Source of the DNA: Amycolatopsis pithecellobii
GTDB lineage: Bacteria; Actinomycetota; Actinomycetes; Mycobacteriales; Pseudonocardiaceae
Assembly (NCBI RefSeq): GCF_009707865.1
Contig: NZ_WMBA01000005.1
Location: forward strand, 1 to 64,000
Length of the DNA stretch: 64,000 nt
Direction of reading: 5' to 3'
The notes beneath the pieces are model-generated. The model saw only the letters and a program-made list of their open reading frames with translations. It was not told the origin of the DNA and ran no database searches. Positions 43,934 to 53,181 of the stretch are shown piece after piece (position 1 is the first letter of the stretch; every line of letters begins with the position of its first letter). The position numbers were made by a program, and so were the translations under genes.

Positions 43934-44380
43934 GTGGATGAAATCGTGGACACCCTCGACGAGATAGCCGGTCTCGTCTTCCGCCACCTGGCGGACCGGC
44001 AGGGCCTGTCCATGACGGCCATGGCGTGCCTGGCCCGGCTGCACGAGGAGCCCCGCCGCCTGACCACGCTGGCCGTCGCCGAAGGCGTCAGTCAGCCGTC
44101 GATGAGTCAGCTCGTCCAGCGCCTGGAGCGGCAAGGCCTGGTGACCAGGATCAGTGATCCCGAAGACGGGCGGGCGTCTCTCGTGGCGCTGACCGAGTCC
44201 GGCCGCGCGCTTTTGCAGGAGCGGCGCCGCATCCACCGCGAACGGCTCGCCGGCCTGATCGCCACCCTGCCGGCCGAGGACGCCGCGGCCCTGCGGCTGG
44301 CGATCAGCGTGATCCAGCCGGTCGTCGGCCGGCTCACCGAGACCGCACGGGAAAACCGCACCGAAGCCGCCAAAGCCTGA
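43934..44380 (+). CDS. MarR family regulator
   Basis: 148 aa; GTG start. Winged helix RLTTLAVAEGVSQPSMSQLVQRLE and wing DPEDGRASLVALTESG. A palindrome immediately upstream suggests autorepression. A strong terminator follows at 44385, so it is transcribed separately from the P450 operon, which it might still control through a second site (none seen). Confidence 0.9.
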   Translation: MDEIVDTLDEIAGLVFRHLADRQGLSMTAMACLARLHEEPRRLTTLAVAEGVSQPSMSQLVQRLERQGLVTRISDPEDGRASLVALTESGRALLQERRRIHRERLAGLIATLPAEDAAALRLAISVIQPVVGRLTETARENRTEAAKA

Positions 44381-44384
44381 TCGT

Positions 44385-44407
44385 CCCCCGGATCCTCCGG
44401 GGGTTTT
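44385..44407 (+). terminator. Rho-independent terminator after MarR gene
   Basis: CCCCCGGA (44385-44392), loop TCC, TCCGGGGG (44396-44403), then TTTT. A perfect 8-bp GC-rich stem with a short T-run, starting 4 nt after the MarR stop. Confidence 0.88.
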
Positions 44408-44462
44408 GTCATGCCGCAAGACCGCTACTGAGGGTGCACGCTCGAATACTGGAGGGAAGATC

Positions 44463-45668
44463 ATGACCGCCTCACTCGAATACCCGCAAGCCCGGGCGCA
44501 AGGCTGCCCGTTCGACCCCGCTCCGGCCCTGCGCGACGTGCAGGCCGAAGCGCCGCTGACGCGGATTCACCTGTGGGACGGCAGCACACCGTGGCTGGTC
44601 ACCCGATACCAGGAGATGCGTGCGCTGCTGTCCGATCCGCGCGTGAGTTCGGACATCAACCGGGACGGCTACCCGGTGCAGAGCGCGGCCATCGCCGTAC
44701 GACGGCGCGATGCGAGCTCCTTCATCGTCATGGACGATCCCGACCACGCACGCCTGCGCCGGATGATCACCGCCCCGTTCGCGATCAAGCGCGTCGAGGC
44801 GATGCGCCCGGCCATCCAGCGCATCACCGACGAGCTGATCGACGACCTGCTGGCCGGGCCGAAACCGGCGGACCTGGTCAAGGCGTTCGCGTTGCCGGTG
44901 CCCTCACGGGTCATTTGCGATCTGCTGGGTGTGCCGTACGACGACCACGATTTCTTCCAGCGCAACAGCAGCATCCTGCTCAAGCGCGGCACCTCGGCCG
45001 AAGAAGGGGCAGCCGCACAGAAACGGCTGCTCGACTATCTCGACGAACTGCTCGGCCACAAGCTCGCGGACCCTGGCGAGGACGTGCTGTCCGACCTCGC
45101 CGTGCAGCGGGTCCGTACCGGCGAGTTGTCGCGTAACGAGGCCGCCCGGATGGGCATGCTCCTGCTCGTCGCGGGCCACGAAACCACCGCGAACATGATC
45201 GCGCTGGGCACGCTGGCCCTGCTCGAGCATCCCGACCAGCTCGCGGCGCTGCGCGAGACCGACGACCCACGGCTGGTCGCCGGCGCGGTCGAGGAAATGC
45301 TGCGCTACCTGACCATCACCCATTCCGGACGCAGGCGGGTCGCGCTCGCCGACATCGAAATCGCGGGGCAGACGATCCGCGCCGGTGAAGGGATCGTGCT
45401 CGCCGGTGAAACCGCCAACCGGGATCCCGCCGTGTTCGCCGACCCCGATCAGCTCGACATCCACCGCGACGCCCGTCGCCATGTCGCCTTCGGCTTCGGC
45501 GTGCACCAATGCCTCGGACAGCCGCTCGCCCGGGTCGAGCTGCAGGTTGTCTACGGCACCCTGTTCCGCCGCATCCCCACGTTGCGCCGCGCCGTCGACC
45601 TCGATGAGATCCCGTTCAAACACGACGGGCAGGTCTACGGCGTCTACGAACTGCCCGTCACCTGGTGA
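44463..45668 (+). CDS. Cytochrome P450
   Basis: 401-aa soluble bacterial P450. I-helix motif LLVAGHETTANM, ExxR in EEMLRYL, and the heme loop FGFGVHQCLGQPLAR with the thiolate Cys. The size and N-terminus fit CYP105/CYP107-like enzymes that hydroxylate secondary metabolites or xenobiotics. ATG at 44463 with GGAGGGAA. It is followed 13 bp later by its own ferredoxin and then a reductase, a complete three-component electron chain. Confidence 0.95.
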   Translation: MTASLEYPQARAQGCPFDPAPALRDVQAEAPLTRIHLWDGSTPWLVTRYQEMRALLSDPRVSSDINRDGYPVQSAAIAVRRRDASSFIVMDDPDHARLRRMITAPFAIKRVEAMRPAIQRITDELIDDLLAGPKPADLVKAFALPVPSRVICDLLGVPYDDHDFFQRNSSILLKRGTSAEEGAAAQKRLLDYLDELLGHKLADPGEDVLSDLAVQRVRTGELSRNEAARMGMLLLVAGHETTANMIALGTLALLEHPDQLAALRETDDPRLVAGAVEEMLRYLTITHSGRRRVALADIEIAGQTIRAGEGIVLAGETANRDPAVFADPDQLDIHRDARRHVAFGFGVHQCLGQPLARVELQVVYGTLFRRIPTLRRAVDLDEIPFKHDGQVYGVYELPVTW

Positions 45669-45681
45669 GGAGGAGGATCCC

Positions 45682-45876
45682 GTGAAGATCAGCGTCGACT
45701 ATGACGCGTGCGTCGCATCCGGACAGTGCGTTCTCGCCGCGGCCGAGGTGTTCGATCAGCGCGAAGAGGACGGTGTCGTCGTGCTGCTGAACGAAAACCC
45801 GCGTGCCGAACTCGCGGACGACGTGCGGGAGGCAGCCGCATTGTGCCCTGCACTCGCGATCAGGATCGAGGAATGA
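45682..45876 (+). CDS. [3Fe-4S]-type ferredoxin
   Basis: 64 aa. Cys10 and Cys16 (DACVASGQC) and a late Cys in ALCPALAI give the three-Cys pattern of P450-partner ferredoxins; the position of the fourth ligand is Ala13. GTG start with a repeated GAGGAGGAGG upstream. The stop overlaps the reductase start (ATGA). Confidence 0.93.
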   Translation: MKISVDYDACVASGQCVLAAAEVFDQREEDGVVVLLNENPRAELADDVREAAALCPALAIRIEE

Positions 45877-47063
45877 GCGACCCCGTGGGGAGCGTGCTCG
45901 TCGTCGGTGCCTCCGCCGCCGGCGTGACCACCGCCGAAACTCTCCGGAAACGGGGCTATGACGGGGAAATCACGCTCGTCGGAGACGAGGCAGGGCTGCC
46001 TTACGACCGGCCACCACTGTCCAAACAGGTCTTGGCCGGAACCTGGGCGCCGGACCGGGTGGCGCTTCGTGACGAGGAGAAACTGCGTGGCCTCGGTACG
46101 CTGCTACTGGGCCGTCGCGCCACTGGTCTGGACCTGTCCGCGCGGAAGGTGCAACTGGCGGACGGCGCCGTGCTCGGGTACGACGCACTGGTCATCGCCA
46201 CCGGGGTGACTCCTCGCGAACTGCCCGGCACCGCGCTCGCCGGGGTGCACCGGCTTCGCACCCTCGACGACGCGCTCGCGTTGCGGGCCGCACTGCTCGA
46301 CCAGCCGAAGGTGGTCGTCGTCGGCGCCGGGTTCCTCGGCGCCGAAGTGGCGGCTTCGGCCCGCATGATGGGCCTCGACGTGACGCTGGTCGATCCGCTG
46401 CCTTTCCCGATGCTGCGCCAGTTCGGCGAGCGGATCGGTGACCTCATCGCCGGTCTGCACCGCGACCACGGCACGGGGGTGCGGTGTGGAACCGGCGTCG
46501 CCCGGTTCCTCGAGGACGCCGGTCGCGTGGTGGGTGTCGAGCTCACGGACGGATCGGTGCTGGACGCGGACCTCGTGGCGGTGGCGGTCGGCTCGACCCC
46601 GGCGACCGGCTGGCTGGCCGGTTCCGGGTTGTCGCTGCGGGACGGCGTCGACTGCGACGACCACTGCCGCGCGGCGCCCGGCGTCTACGCGGCGGGCGAT
46701 GTGGCGTCCTGGCGGCATTCGCTGTTCGGGGTCCGGCTGCGGCTGGAACACCGGATGAACGCGACGGAACAGGGCATGGCGGTGGCCGCGGCGATCACCG
46801 GCGACGCGCGGCCTTTCGCGCCGGTGCCGTACTTCTGGACGGATCAGTACGACGCCAGGATCCAGGCGTACGGAATCTTCCCGGACGGCGCCACGGTCCA
46901 GGTCCTCGACGGCGACCCCGCCGAGCGCAAGTTCGTCGCGGCGTATGTCCAGCACGGCATCGTGGTCGGCGTGCTCGGCTGGAACAACCCGCGCCGCCTC
47001 CGCGAAGCGCGGCAACTGGTCGCGGACCGCGCCGTGGCCCTAGTAGCACGGTCGGCTCCCTGA
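45873..47063 (+). CDS. NAD(P)H:ferredoxin reductase (FAD)
   Basis: 396 aa. FAD motif VLVVGASAAGVTTAETLR, NAD motif VVVVGAGFLGAEVAAS, the ATG-type ATGVTPRELPG and GVYAAGDVA. Belongs to the putidaredoxin-reductase/BphA4 family. Transfers electrons from NAD(P)H to the adjacent ferredoxin and P450. Coupled to the ferredoxin by a 4-bp overlap. Confidence 0.94.
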   Translation: MSDPVGSVLVVGASAAGVTTAETLRKRGYDGEITLVGDEAGLPYDRPPLSKQVLAGTWAPDRVALRDEEKLRGLGTLLLGRRATGLDLSARKVQLADGAVLGYDALVIATGVTPRELPGTALAGVHRLRTLDDALALRAALLDQPKVVVVGAGFLGAEVAASARMMGLDVTLVDPLPFPMLRQFGERIGDLIAGLHRDHGTGVRCGTGVARFLEDAGRVVGVELTDGSVLDADLVAVAVGSTPATGWLAGSGLSLRDGVDCDDHCRAAPGVYAAGDVASWRHSLFGVRLRLEHRMNATEQGMAVAAAITGDARPFAPVPYFWTDQYDARIQAYGIFPDGATVQVLDGDPAERKFVAAYVQHGIVVGVLGWNNPRRLREARQLVADRAVALVARSAP

Positions 47064-47146
47064 CCAGCGGAAAGTCACAGGCAACACCCGCTTCGCGTCT
47101 TACTAGTACCCACACCCGTGGGCGCGACGATGACGAAGGGCGGACG

Positions 47147-48304
47147 ATGCCGGCGCTGAAACTGGTGGTCGCGTGGGTGACCTTGTTCGTGGTGGGGACC
47201 GACTTGTTCGTGGTCTCCCCGATGCTCGAGTTGTGGAGCCGGGAGTTCGACATCGCGGTCGGCACGGCCGGCCTGGCGGTGACGAGCTTTTCGGTCGCCT
47301 ACGTGCTCGTCGCCCCCTTCCTGGGCAGATGGGCCGACCGCGCGGGGCGCAGACGGGCACTGCTCATGGCGCTGGCGGCCTTCGCGGCGGCGAACTCCCT
47401 GACCGCGCTGACCGTGCATCCCGCCATGCTCATCGGGGCGCGGGTGCTCGCCGGGATGTCGGCGGCCGGGATCACCCCGACCGTGTTCGCACTCGTCGGG
47501 GCCGCGGCCAAGCCGTCGCGGCGGGCGTGGGCGCTGGGCATCGCCACCTCCGGGCTGCTGTCCGCGCTCTGGCTCGGTGCGCCCGCCGGTGAACTACTGG
47601 CCCGCTCGGTGGGCTGGCGCGCGGTGTTCGCCGGTCTCGCCGCCGTCGCGCTGGTCATCGCGGTGGTCAACCGCTGGTGCTGGGAACGCGACCCGGCTTC
47701 GGCGGCGGTGGGCACGGCCGAACGGGCGACGGTGCGGACCAAGCTGGCGGCGGTGCTGCCCACCACGATCTGGGCCGCCGCCGTCTACGGGGTCTACACC
47801 TACCTCGCCTCCGGGCTGCACGAGAGCGAGAACTGGACCAGCCAGGCCGTCAGCGGCGGGCTCGCCGCGTTCGGGGTGTGCGCGGTCATCAGCAGTGTCG
47901 CCGGGGGCCGGGTCGCCGACGCCCGGAATCCGCTGGTCGTGATCACCGCCGGTCTCGCCGCGACCGGCGCCGTCCTGGTGCTGCTGGGGGTCCTCGCCGG
48001 CGGTGCCAAGCCCGCGGTGATCGGCGCGCTCGGCCTGTTCGCCCTCGCCGCTTATCTCGTTTTCCCTGCGCAGCAAGCACAACTGCTGCACGAGCATCCG
48101 AAAGAAGGCTCGTCTCTGCTGGCCTGGAACCAGAGCGCGATGTATGTGGGCATCGCCGCCGGCTCGGCACTCGGCGGGCTTGTCGTATCCCACTGGGGTT
48201 TCCGGGTGCTGCCGTTCCTCGCGGGCGCGACCGCGATCATCGGTGCGCTGGTCGCACAGCGCGTGCACCGGCCCACGTCGCGCGGGGCTACAGTCGAATC
48301 GTGA
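47147..48304 (+). CDS. MFS transporter
   Basis: 385 aa, 12 predicted helices. Motif FLGRWADRAGRRRALL (loop 2-3) and a DHA1-like arrangement (LIGARVLAGMSAAGITPTVFAL). AAGGG precedes the ATG at 47147. Same direction as the P450 system, 83 bp behind it; its stop overlaps the sigma factor start (GTGA). Probably exports a substrate or product of the P450. Confidence 0.9.
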   Translation: MPALKLVVAWVTLFVVGTDLFVVSPMLELWSREFDIAVGTAGLAVTSFSVAYVLVAPFLGRWADRAGRRRALLMALAAFAAANSLTALTVHPAMLIGARVLAGMSAAGITPTVFALVGAAAKPSRRAWALGIATSGLLSALWLGAPAGELLARSVGWRAVFAGLAAVALVIAVVNRWCWERDPASAAVGTAERATVRTKLAAVLPTTIWAAAVYGVYTYLASGLHESENWTSQAVSGGLAAFGVCAVISSVAGGRVADARNPLVVITAGLAATGAVLVLLGVLAGGAKPAVIGALGLFALAAYLVFPAQQAQLLHEHPKEGSSLLAWNQSAMYVGIAAGSALGGLVVSHWGFRVLPFLAGATAIIGALVAQRVHRPTSRGATVES

Positions 48305-49215
48305 GTGCCGATCCCGCGGAGCTGACCCGGATCGTCGAAGACCTCAGGCCGAGGCTCGCCGGTCTGGCCTACCAGCTGGTCGGGTCGGCTCCCGAAGCGG
48401 ACGACATCGTGCAGGAGGCGTTCCTGCGCTGGCATCACGCCGACCCGGCCGGGATCCGGCACCCGTGGTCGTGGCTGGCGAAGGTCGTCAGCCGGATCGC
48501 GCTCGATCACCTGCGCTCAGCACGGCACCGCCGCGAACACCCGGCCGGCACGTGGCTGCCCGCGCCCCCGGTGGAGCTCCGGGACGACCCGGCTGACCTG
48601 CTGGTTTTCGACGAAGCCATCGCCACGGCCATGCTGGTCGTGCTCGAGACGCTGACCCCCGCGCAGCGGGTCGTGTTCGTCCTGCGGGACGTGTTCGAAT
48701 GGCCGTTCGCGACGATCGCCGAGGTCGTCGGGCGCACCCCGCAGACCTGCCGGCAACTGGCGGCGAGGGCACGGCTCAAGGTGCGGACCGAGGGCCCGCG
48801 CACCCAGGCCGACCCGGTCGAGCACCGGGCGGCGGTCGACGCGTTCCGCGCCGCCTGCGTGCGCGGTGACCTGCCGGCGCTGCTGCGGACTCTCGATCAC
48901 GACATCGTCATCCGCACCGACGGCGGCCGGCTGACCGCCGCGCGGAAACCCATCCACGGAGCCGAACGGGCGGGCACCTATCTCAGCCGGATCCTCGCCA
49001 AGTGGCCGGTGCGGCTTTCGGCCGCGACCGTCGGCGGGGCGCCGGGGATCGCGGCCGAATGCCACGGGCAGATCGTCGCCGTCGCGAGCGTCGTGGTCCG
49101 GAACCGGCGCGTGGCCGGCCTCGACATCCTCACCGACCCGGCGAAACTCGCCCATGTGCCGCGCGCGATGACACCCGCCCGGCGCCTCGAAGAAGTGCGC
49201 ACCCGCCGGCGCTAG
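48301..49215 (+). CDS. ECF41-type RNA polymerase sigma factor (SigJ-like)
   Basis: 304 aa. Sigma-2 region (AYQLVGSAPEADDIVQEAFLR) and sigma-4 region (LTPAQRVVFVLRDVFEWPFATIAEVV) are followed by a SnoaL-like C-terminal domain of about 120 residues (VDAFRAACVRGDLPALLRTL), which is the ECF41 layout. In that group the C-terminal domain tunes activity instead of an anti-sigma factor; DGGRLTAARKPIHG resembles the conserved segment. Overlaps the MFS stop by 4 bp and, tail to tail, the methyltransferase by 4 bp. Confidence 0.92.
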   Translation: MSADPAELTRIVEDLRPRLAGLAYQLVGSAPEADDIVQEAFLRWHHADPAGIRHPWSWLAKVVSRIALDHLRSARHRREHPAGTWLPAPPVELRDDPADLLVFDEAIATAMLVVLETLTPAQRVVFVLRDVFEWPFATIAEVVGRTPQTCRQLAARARLKVRTEGPRTQADPVEHRAAVDAFRAACVRGDLPALLRTLDHDIVIRTDGGRLTAARKPIHGAERAGTYLSRILAKWPVRLSAATVGGAPGIAAECHGQIVAVASVVVRNRRVAGLDILTDPAKLAHVPRAMTPARRLEEVRTRRR

Positions 49216-50243
49216 CGGATCGCGCTGATCACCGCGTGTGGGGTCCAGGTGTCACCCGGCAGATGGCGGACTTCGCGGAACCCGGTGTCCACCAACCATT
49301 TCTCGTACTCGTCCCACCGGTAGATCGTGCTGTTCTCAGCGGGCAGGGTGGCGAAATACGCGTTGTCGAGCGCCGCGTAGAGCGGGCCCTCGGGGCTGTC
49401 TGCCATGGCACTGAAAATGAGCACCTTCCCGCCGGCGGGCAAGGCCTGCCATGCCTTGCCCAGCAACGTCCGGTTCTGCTCGGCCGACCAGATCAGCAGC
49501 TGGTTCGCGAACAGCACGCAATCGTGCCCACGTGGGAAGGCGTCGCGGAACATGTCGGCCGCACACACGGAAATCCGGTCGGACAGTCCACTGTGGTCGA
49601 TCTTCTCCCGCGCGATCTCCACCGCACCGGGCAGATCCAGCACCGTGAACCGGACGTGCGGATACCGCTGGGCGAGCGCGATCGCGTTCACACCGTCGCC
49701 GCCGCCGACATCCAGCACGTGCGTGACACCGGTGAGATCGGCCTTGCCGAGCAGCACCGGGTTCGACAACCGCGACCACGACCGCATGCACCGGTAGAAC
49801 AGCTCCTCCAGCGCGGGATCCTCCGCCAGCCGGTGATAGAGGTCGGTCCCTTCACCGGGAAAGCGGCGCAGTCCGACATTCCGGTTCTGCCGCAACGATT
49901 CCACGAAATCCGCCTGGGCGGGGTAGACGATGCGGTCCTCGAAAGTGATGAGATCACCGAGGATTTCCCAGCTGTCGTCGGCGAACATGGCGTCGATCAA
50001 CCGGGCGTTGCGGTAGCGCCCGTTGTCGAACACGGTGAGCCGCAACGCGGTGGTGCCGAGCAACAAGATGTCCGCGGACCGCGGCGCCACACCGAGTGCC
50101 CCGGCGATGTCCCCGGCCGTCAGCTCCGGGCGCTCGGCGAGCAGGCGGAACAGGCCGAGTTCGTGTCCCGCGTTGAGCATCTGGAAGGCGGCGGCGCCGA
50201 ACAGCGTGCGCACGAGGTCGTCCCGGGTCAGGTCATCGGTCAC
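49212..50243 (-). CDS. SAM-dependent O-methyltransferase of the biosynthetic cluster
   Basis: 343 aa. N-terminal dimerisation winged helix (TAGDIAGALGVAPRSADILL) and C-terminal Rossmann domain with HVLDVGGGDGVNAIAL, the classic O-methyltransferase family 2 plan of antibiotic pathways. GTG start with AGAGG upstream. Last gene of the 13.7-kb operon, 17 bp after kynureninase. A phenol on a hydroxyanthranilate or aminohydroxybenzoate unit is the likely acceptor; C-methylation cannot be excluded from sequence. Confidence 0.9.
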   Translation of the reverse strand: MTDDLTRDDLVRTLFGAAAFQMLNAGHELGLFRLLAERPELTAGDIAGALGVAPRSADILLLGTTALRLTVFDNGRYRNARLIDAMFADDSWEILGDLITFEDRIVYPAQADFVESLRQNRNVGLRRFPGEGTDLYHRLAEDPALEELFYRCMRSWSRLSNPVLLGKADLTGVTHVLDVGGGDGVNAIALAQRYPHVRFTVLDLPGAVEIAREKIDHSGLSDRISVCAADMFRDAFPRGHDCVLFANQLLIWSAEQNRTLLGKAWQALPAGGKVLIFSAMADSPEGPLYAALDNAYFATLPAENSTIYRWDEYEKWLVDTGFREVRHLPGDTWTPHAVISAIR

Positions 50244-50260
50244 AGTCGTTCCTCTCGTGG

Positions 50261-51487
50261 TCAGGTCACTCGGGCCGGCGTCGCCGGGTAGTTCTCGTAA
50301 GTGTGCCGATCGACGACGTCTTTCAGACAGCTCATCGCATCCCACACCTCGGTGAAACGCGTGTAGAGCGGCGATGGCGCGAGGCGCAGGCAGTCCGGCG
50401 GGCGGAAGTCCACGACGACTCCCGCGCCGGCCAGTGCCTGGCTCAGCCGCCACGCCTCGCGGCTGCGCAGGCTGACATGTCCGCCCCGGCACGCAGCATC
50501 GCGGGGAGAGGCCACCGTGAGCGGACCGCCGGCGAACCAGTCGTCGGCCAGGTCGGTGATCAGCCGGCACAATCGCACACTCTTGCGGCGGATCTCCTCG
50601 ACCCCGGCTTCGATGCACAGCTCGACTCCGGGTTCGACGGCGGCCAGCGAGAGGATCGGCGGTGTGCCCACGAGATAGCGGCCGATCCCGGCGACCGGAT
50701 CGAACAGCGGCCCCATGTCGAACTGGTTCCGCTGCGCGTACCAACCCTGGATCGGCGGCCGGAACCGGTCCTGCAGATCGCCGCGGACGTAAAGGAAACC
50801 GGGCGCGCCGGGCCCGCCGTTGAGGTACTTGTAGGTGCAGCCGACCGCCAGTTCGGCCCCCGCCGCCGCAAGATCCACCGGGATGAGACCGGCCGCGTGG
50901 CTCAGATCCCACAGCACCCGCGCCCCGGCCCGGCGGGCCATCGCGTTCACGGCATTCATGTCGAGCAGCCGGCCGGTCCGGAAATCCACCAGCGACAACA
51001 CGATCAACGCGACTGAATCATCCATAATAGACTCGAGTTCGGCTACATCGGACATCGGGCGGCAGCTCACCCCGTACTGCTCGGCGATGCCCTGGACGAG
51101 ATAACGGTTCGTCGGGAAATCCGCCGCGTCATAGATGATGGTGCCGGGTGTCGCCGCGAGCACCGCCGACGCGAGCTTGTACAGGTTGACCGAGGTCGAA
51201 TCCGACAGCACGACCTCGCCCGGACGGGCACCGAGAATGCGGGTGCCGAGCAGATCTCCGGTGCGGGCGCCCCAGTCGATCCAGTCCACCCAGGACCGGA
51301 CCAGCCCCCTCCCCCATTCCTCGGTCACCACGCGGGTCAGCTGCCGCACCGTGGCCCTCGGCAGCCGCCCGAGCGAGTTGCCGTCGAGATACAGCACGTC
51401 GTCGTGGCAGACGAAACGGTTCCGGAACTCACCGAGTGGATCGCCGGCGTCCCATGACGCGGCGGTCTCGCGATCGATTGCCGGCAC
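50261..51487 (-). CDS. kynU: Kynureninase
   Basis: 408 aa, PLP-dependent. Lys220 in TYKYLNGGPGAPG binds the cofactor; Asp194/His197 in WDLSHAAG, LDGNSLG at residues 35-41 and SLVDFRTG are conserved family marks. Cleaves kynurenine or 3-hydroxykynurenine to anthranilate or 3-hydroxyanthranilate plus alanine. GTG start with AAGGGA. Set directly after tryptophan dioxygenase and formamidase, so the cluster makes its own aminobenzoate from tryptophan. Confidence 0.95.
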   Translation of the reverse strand: MPAIDRETAASWDAGDPLGEFRNRFVCHDDVLYLDGNSLGRLPRATVRQLTRVVTEEWGRGLVRSWVDWIDWGARTGDLLGTRILGARPGEVVLSDSTSVNLYKLASAVLAATPGTIIYDAADFPTNRYLVQGIAEQYGVSCRPMSDVAELESIMDDSVALIVLSLVDFRTGRLLDMNAVNAMARRAGARVLWDLSHAAGLIPVDLAAAGAELAVGCTYKYLNGGPGAPGFLYVRGDLQDRFRPPIQGWYAQRNQFDMGPLFDPVAGIGRYLVGTPPILSLAAVEPGVELCIEAGVEEIRRKSVRLCRLITDLADDWFAGGPLTVASPRDAACRGGHVSLRSREAWRLSQALAGAGVVVDFRPPDCLRLAPSPLYTRFTEVWDAMSCLKDVVDRHTYENYPATPARVT

Positions 51488-51502
51488 AGCGATTCCCTTC
51501 GG

Positions 51503-52366
51503 TCACAGGCTGGTGCGCATCGACCACAGCTCCGGGAAGAAACGGTGCCCGGTGATCGAGCGCAGCCACGTCACCCCGCTGGTTCCCCCGCTTCCGGGTT
51601 TGGACCCGATGATCCGTTCCACCGTGAGGAGATGGGTGGAACGCCATCGTGCGAACAGGGATGAGACTTCGGTCAGCACTTCGCCGAGCTCGTACAGTTC
51701 CCGATGCGCGGCCGGGTCCCGGTACACCTCCAGCCAGGCCTGTTCGACCGCCGGTTCCGGGTGGTACAAGGTCGCCGGGTCACGGTCGGATACCGGAGCG
51801 GGAATGGACCCGGCCGACTTCGCCAGCAGCCGGATCACTTCGTCGTAAAGGCTCGGAGTAGTGAGTTCCCGCGCCACTTCGGGGTACCAGGGGGCGCGAC
51901 GATGCGGCCGCACCATCTCGGGATTCTTGTTGCCCAGCAGGAATTCCAGCTTGCGGTACGAAAAGGACTGGAAACCCGACGCGGCGCCGAGGTGATCGCG
52001 GAACTCGGCGAACTCGGCGGTGTTCAGTTCACCGAGCGCGTCCCAGCAGGAGATCAGCAGGTGTAGCACGCTCGTGGTGCGGCGGATCAGTTCCGTCGCC
52101 GGGGTGATCATGGCGTCCCGGAGGTGCTCCCGCGCCCGGGACAGTTCCGTGTAGAGCAGATCGAACAGCAGTTCCTTGACCTGGCTGATGACGATGAACC
52201 GGTACTCCAGCGCGGCGCCTGTCCGTGGTTTTTGCAGCGACAGCAACACATCCATGCGTGCGTAGTCCACATACGGTGTTTTCCCCGGCGGGAAGTCGAG
52301 CCACGGCTGTCCCCCGGTCTGCTCGGCGAGCCGGCGCCGCTGCTCGTCCGACGACAATTCAGTCAT
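51503..52366 (-). CDS. kynA: Tryptophan 2,3-dioxygenase with Ser at the distal His position
   Basis: 287 aa. Heme-ligand His245 lies in RWRSTHLLTVERIIGSKPGS, and SGGTSGVTWL (substrate carboxylate loop) follows. In the substrate helix, tryptophan dioxygenases read HQ before the ELWF segment; here it is Ser61-Gln62 in FIVISQVKELLF. Ser is what indoleamine dioxygenase has at this place, so catalysis is expected but may be tuned, for example to a substituted tryptophan. Overlaps the formamidase gene by 4 bp (ATGA). Confidence 0.93.
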   Translation of the reverse strand: MTELSSDEQRRRLAEQTGGQPWLDFPPGKTPYVDYARMDVLLSLQKPRTGAALEYRFIVISQVKELLFDLLYTELSRAREHLRDAMITPATELIRRTTSVLHLLISCWDALGELNTAEFAEFRDHLGAASGFQSFSYRKLEFLLGNKNPEMVRPHRRAPWYPEVARELTTPSLYDEVIRLLAKSAGSIPAPVSDRDPATLYHPEPAVEQAWLEVYRDPAAHRELYELGEVLTEVSSLFARWRSTHLLTVERIIGSKPGSGGTSGVTWLRSITGHRFFPELWSMRTSL

Positions 52367-53181
52367 GCCCGCTCCTCGTGTGCCGCCAGCACCGCGCGCC
52401 CCAGTTCGGTGGCCGGATCCGCCAGGTCATCGGGAAGGTCGAAGTGGTTCCGCGCCGGCGCCACGATTTCCGTCAGCTGCGTGCGATCACGCAGTTGCGC
52501 GGCGAGTTGTTCGTGCTGCCGGACGAACGGCGCCGTCTCCGCACCACCTCGGGCCAGGACGACGGGCGGCAAGGACGAAGGCAGCCGTAGCAACGGGCTG
52601 TTGCGGCGGGCGGCGCCGGCGGTGAGCCCCAACGCGTCGTTCACGTACGTGTGCACCAGCTCCCGCAGATCGTAGATTCCGCTCAACAGAGCCACTCCTG
52701 ACAGCACCCGGCGCAGCACGGCGTCCGTGCACAGCGCCATCAATACCAATTGCGCCCCGGCCGAAGTCCCCGAAACGACGATGCGCGCCGGATCGACGCC
52801 CATCGCCTCAGCGCTGCCGGCGAGCCGGCGTAACCCGCGCCGCACCATGTCCACGATGTCGTCAAGCTGATACCGGGGCGCCAGACCGTACCCCAGCGCC
52901 GCATAGGCGATACCCGCCGACAGGAATGCGGGCGCGGCGAAACTGGAGTCGTCTTTGCCGAGTTCCTGCCAGTACCCGCCATGCACGAACACGTGCAGGC
53001 TCGCGCCGTGGTGCGCCGGGAAAAAATCGGCCCGCTCGTGGCGTCCCTCGCCGTAGCTCAGCGTCCGATAGCGGTGGTCGCGACGTGCCCGCGCACTCCG
53101 CTCGGCGTAGGCCTCCAGATATCCGGGCAGATCCGCGACCAGTGAGCTCGGCGAATACTCCAGGTCCGCGCCGCCCGTCAT
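52363..53181 (-). CDS. Kynurenine formamidase-like alpha/beta hydrolase
   Basis: 272 aa. HGGYWQ (residues 68-73) is the oxyanion motif of arylformamidases; the nucleophile is Ser140 in SGTSAGAQLV and a late His is in ARNHFDLP. It should deformylate N-formylkynurenine. The ATG at 53181 overlaps the ligase stop by 4 bp and its own stop overlaps the dioxygenase start, so the pathway steps are translationally linked. It is of a different fold from the cyclase-type formamidase at 19689. Confidence 0.9.
   Translation of the reverse strand: MTGGADLEYSPSSLVADLPGYLEAYAERSARARRDHRYRTLSYGEGRHERADFFPAHHGASLHVFVHGGYWQELGKDDSSFAAPAFLSAGIAYAALGYGLAPRYQLDDIVDMVRRGLRRLAGSAEAMGVDPARIVVSGTSAGAQLVLMALCTDAVLRRVLSGVALLSGIYDLRELVHTYVNDALGLTAGAARRNSPLLRLPSSLPPVVLARGGAETAPFVRQHEQLAAQLRDRTQLTEIVAPARNHFDLPDDLADPATELGRAVLAAHEERA

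Noticed and set aside
47093-47120. CCCAC/GTGGG inverted repeat before the MFS gene as a terminator
   Set aside because: Stem of five pairs without a T-run; too weak to support.
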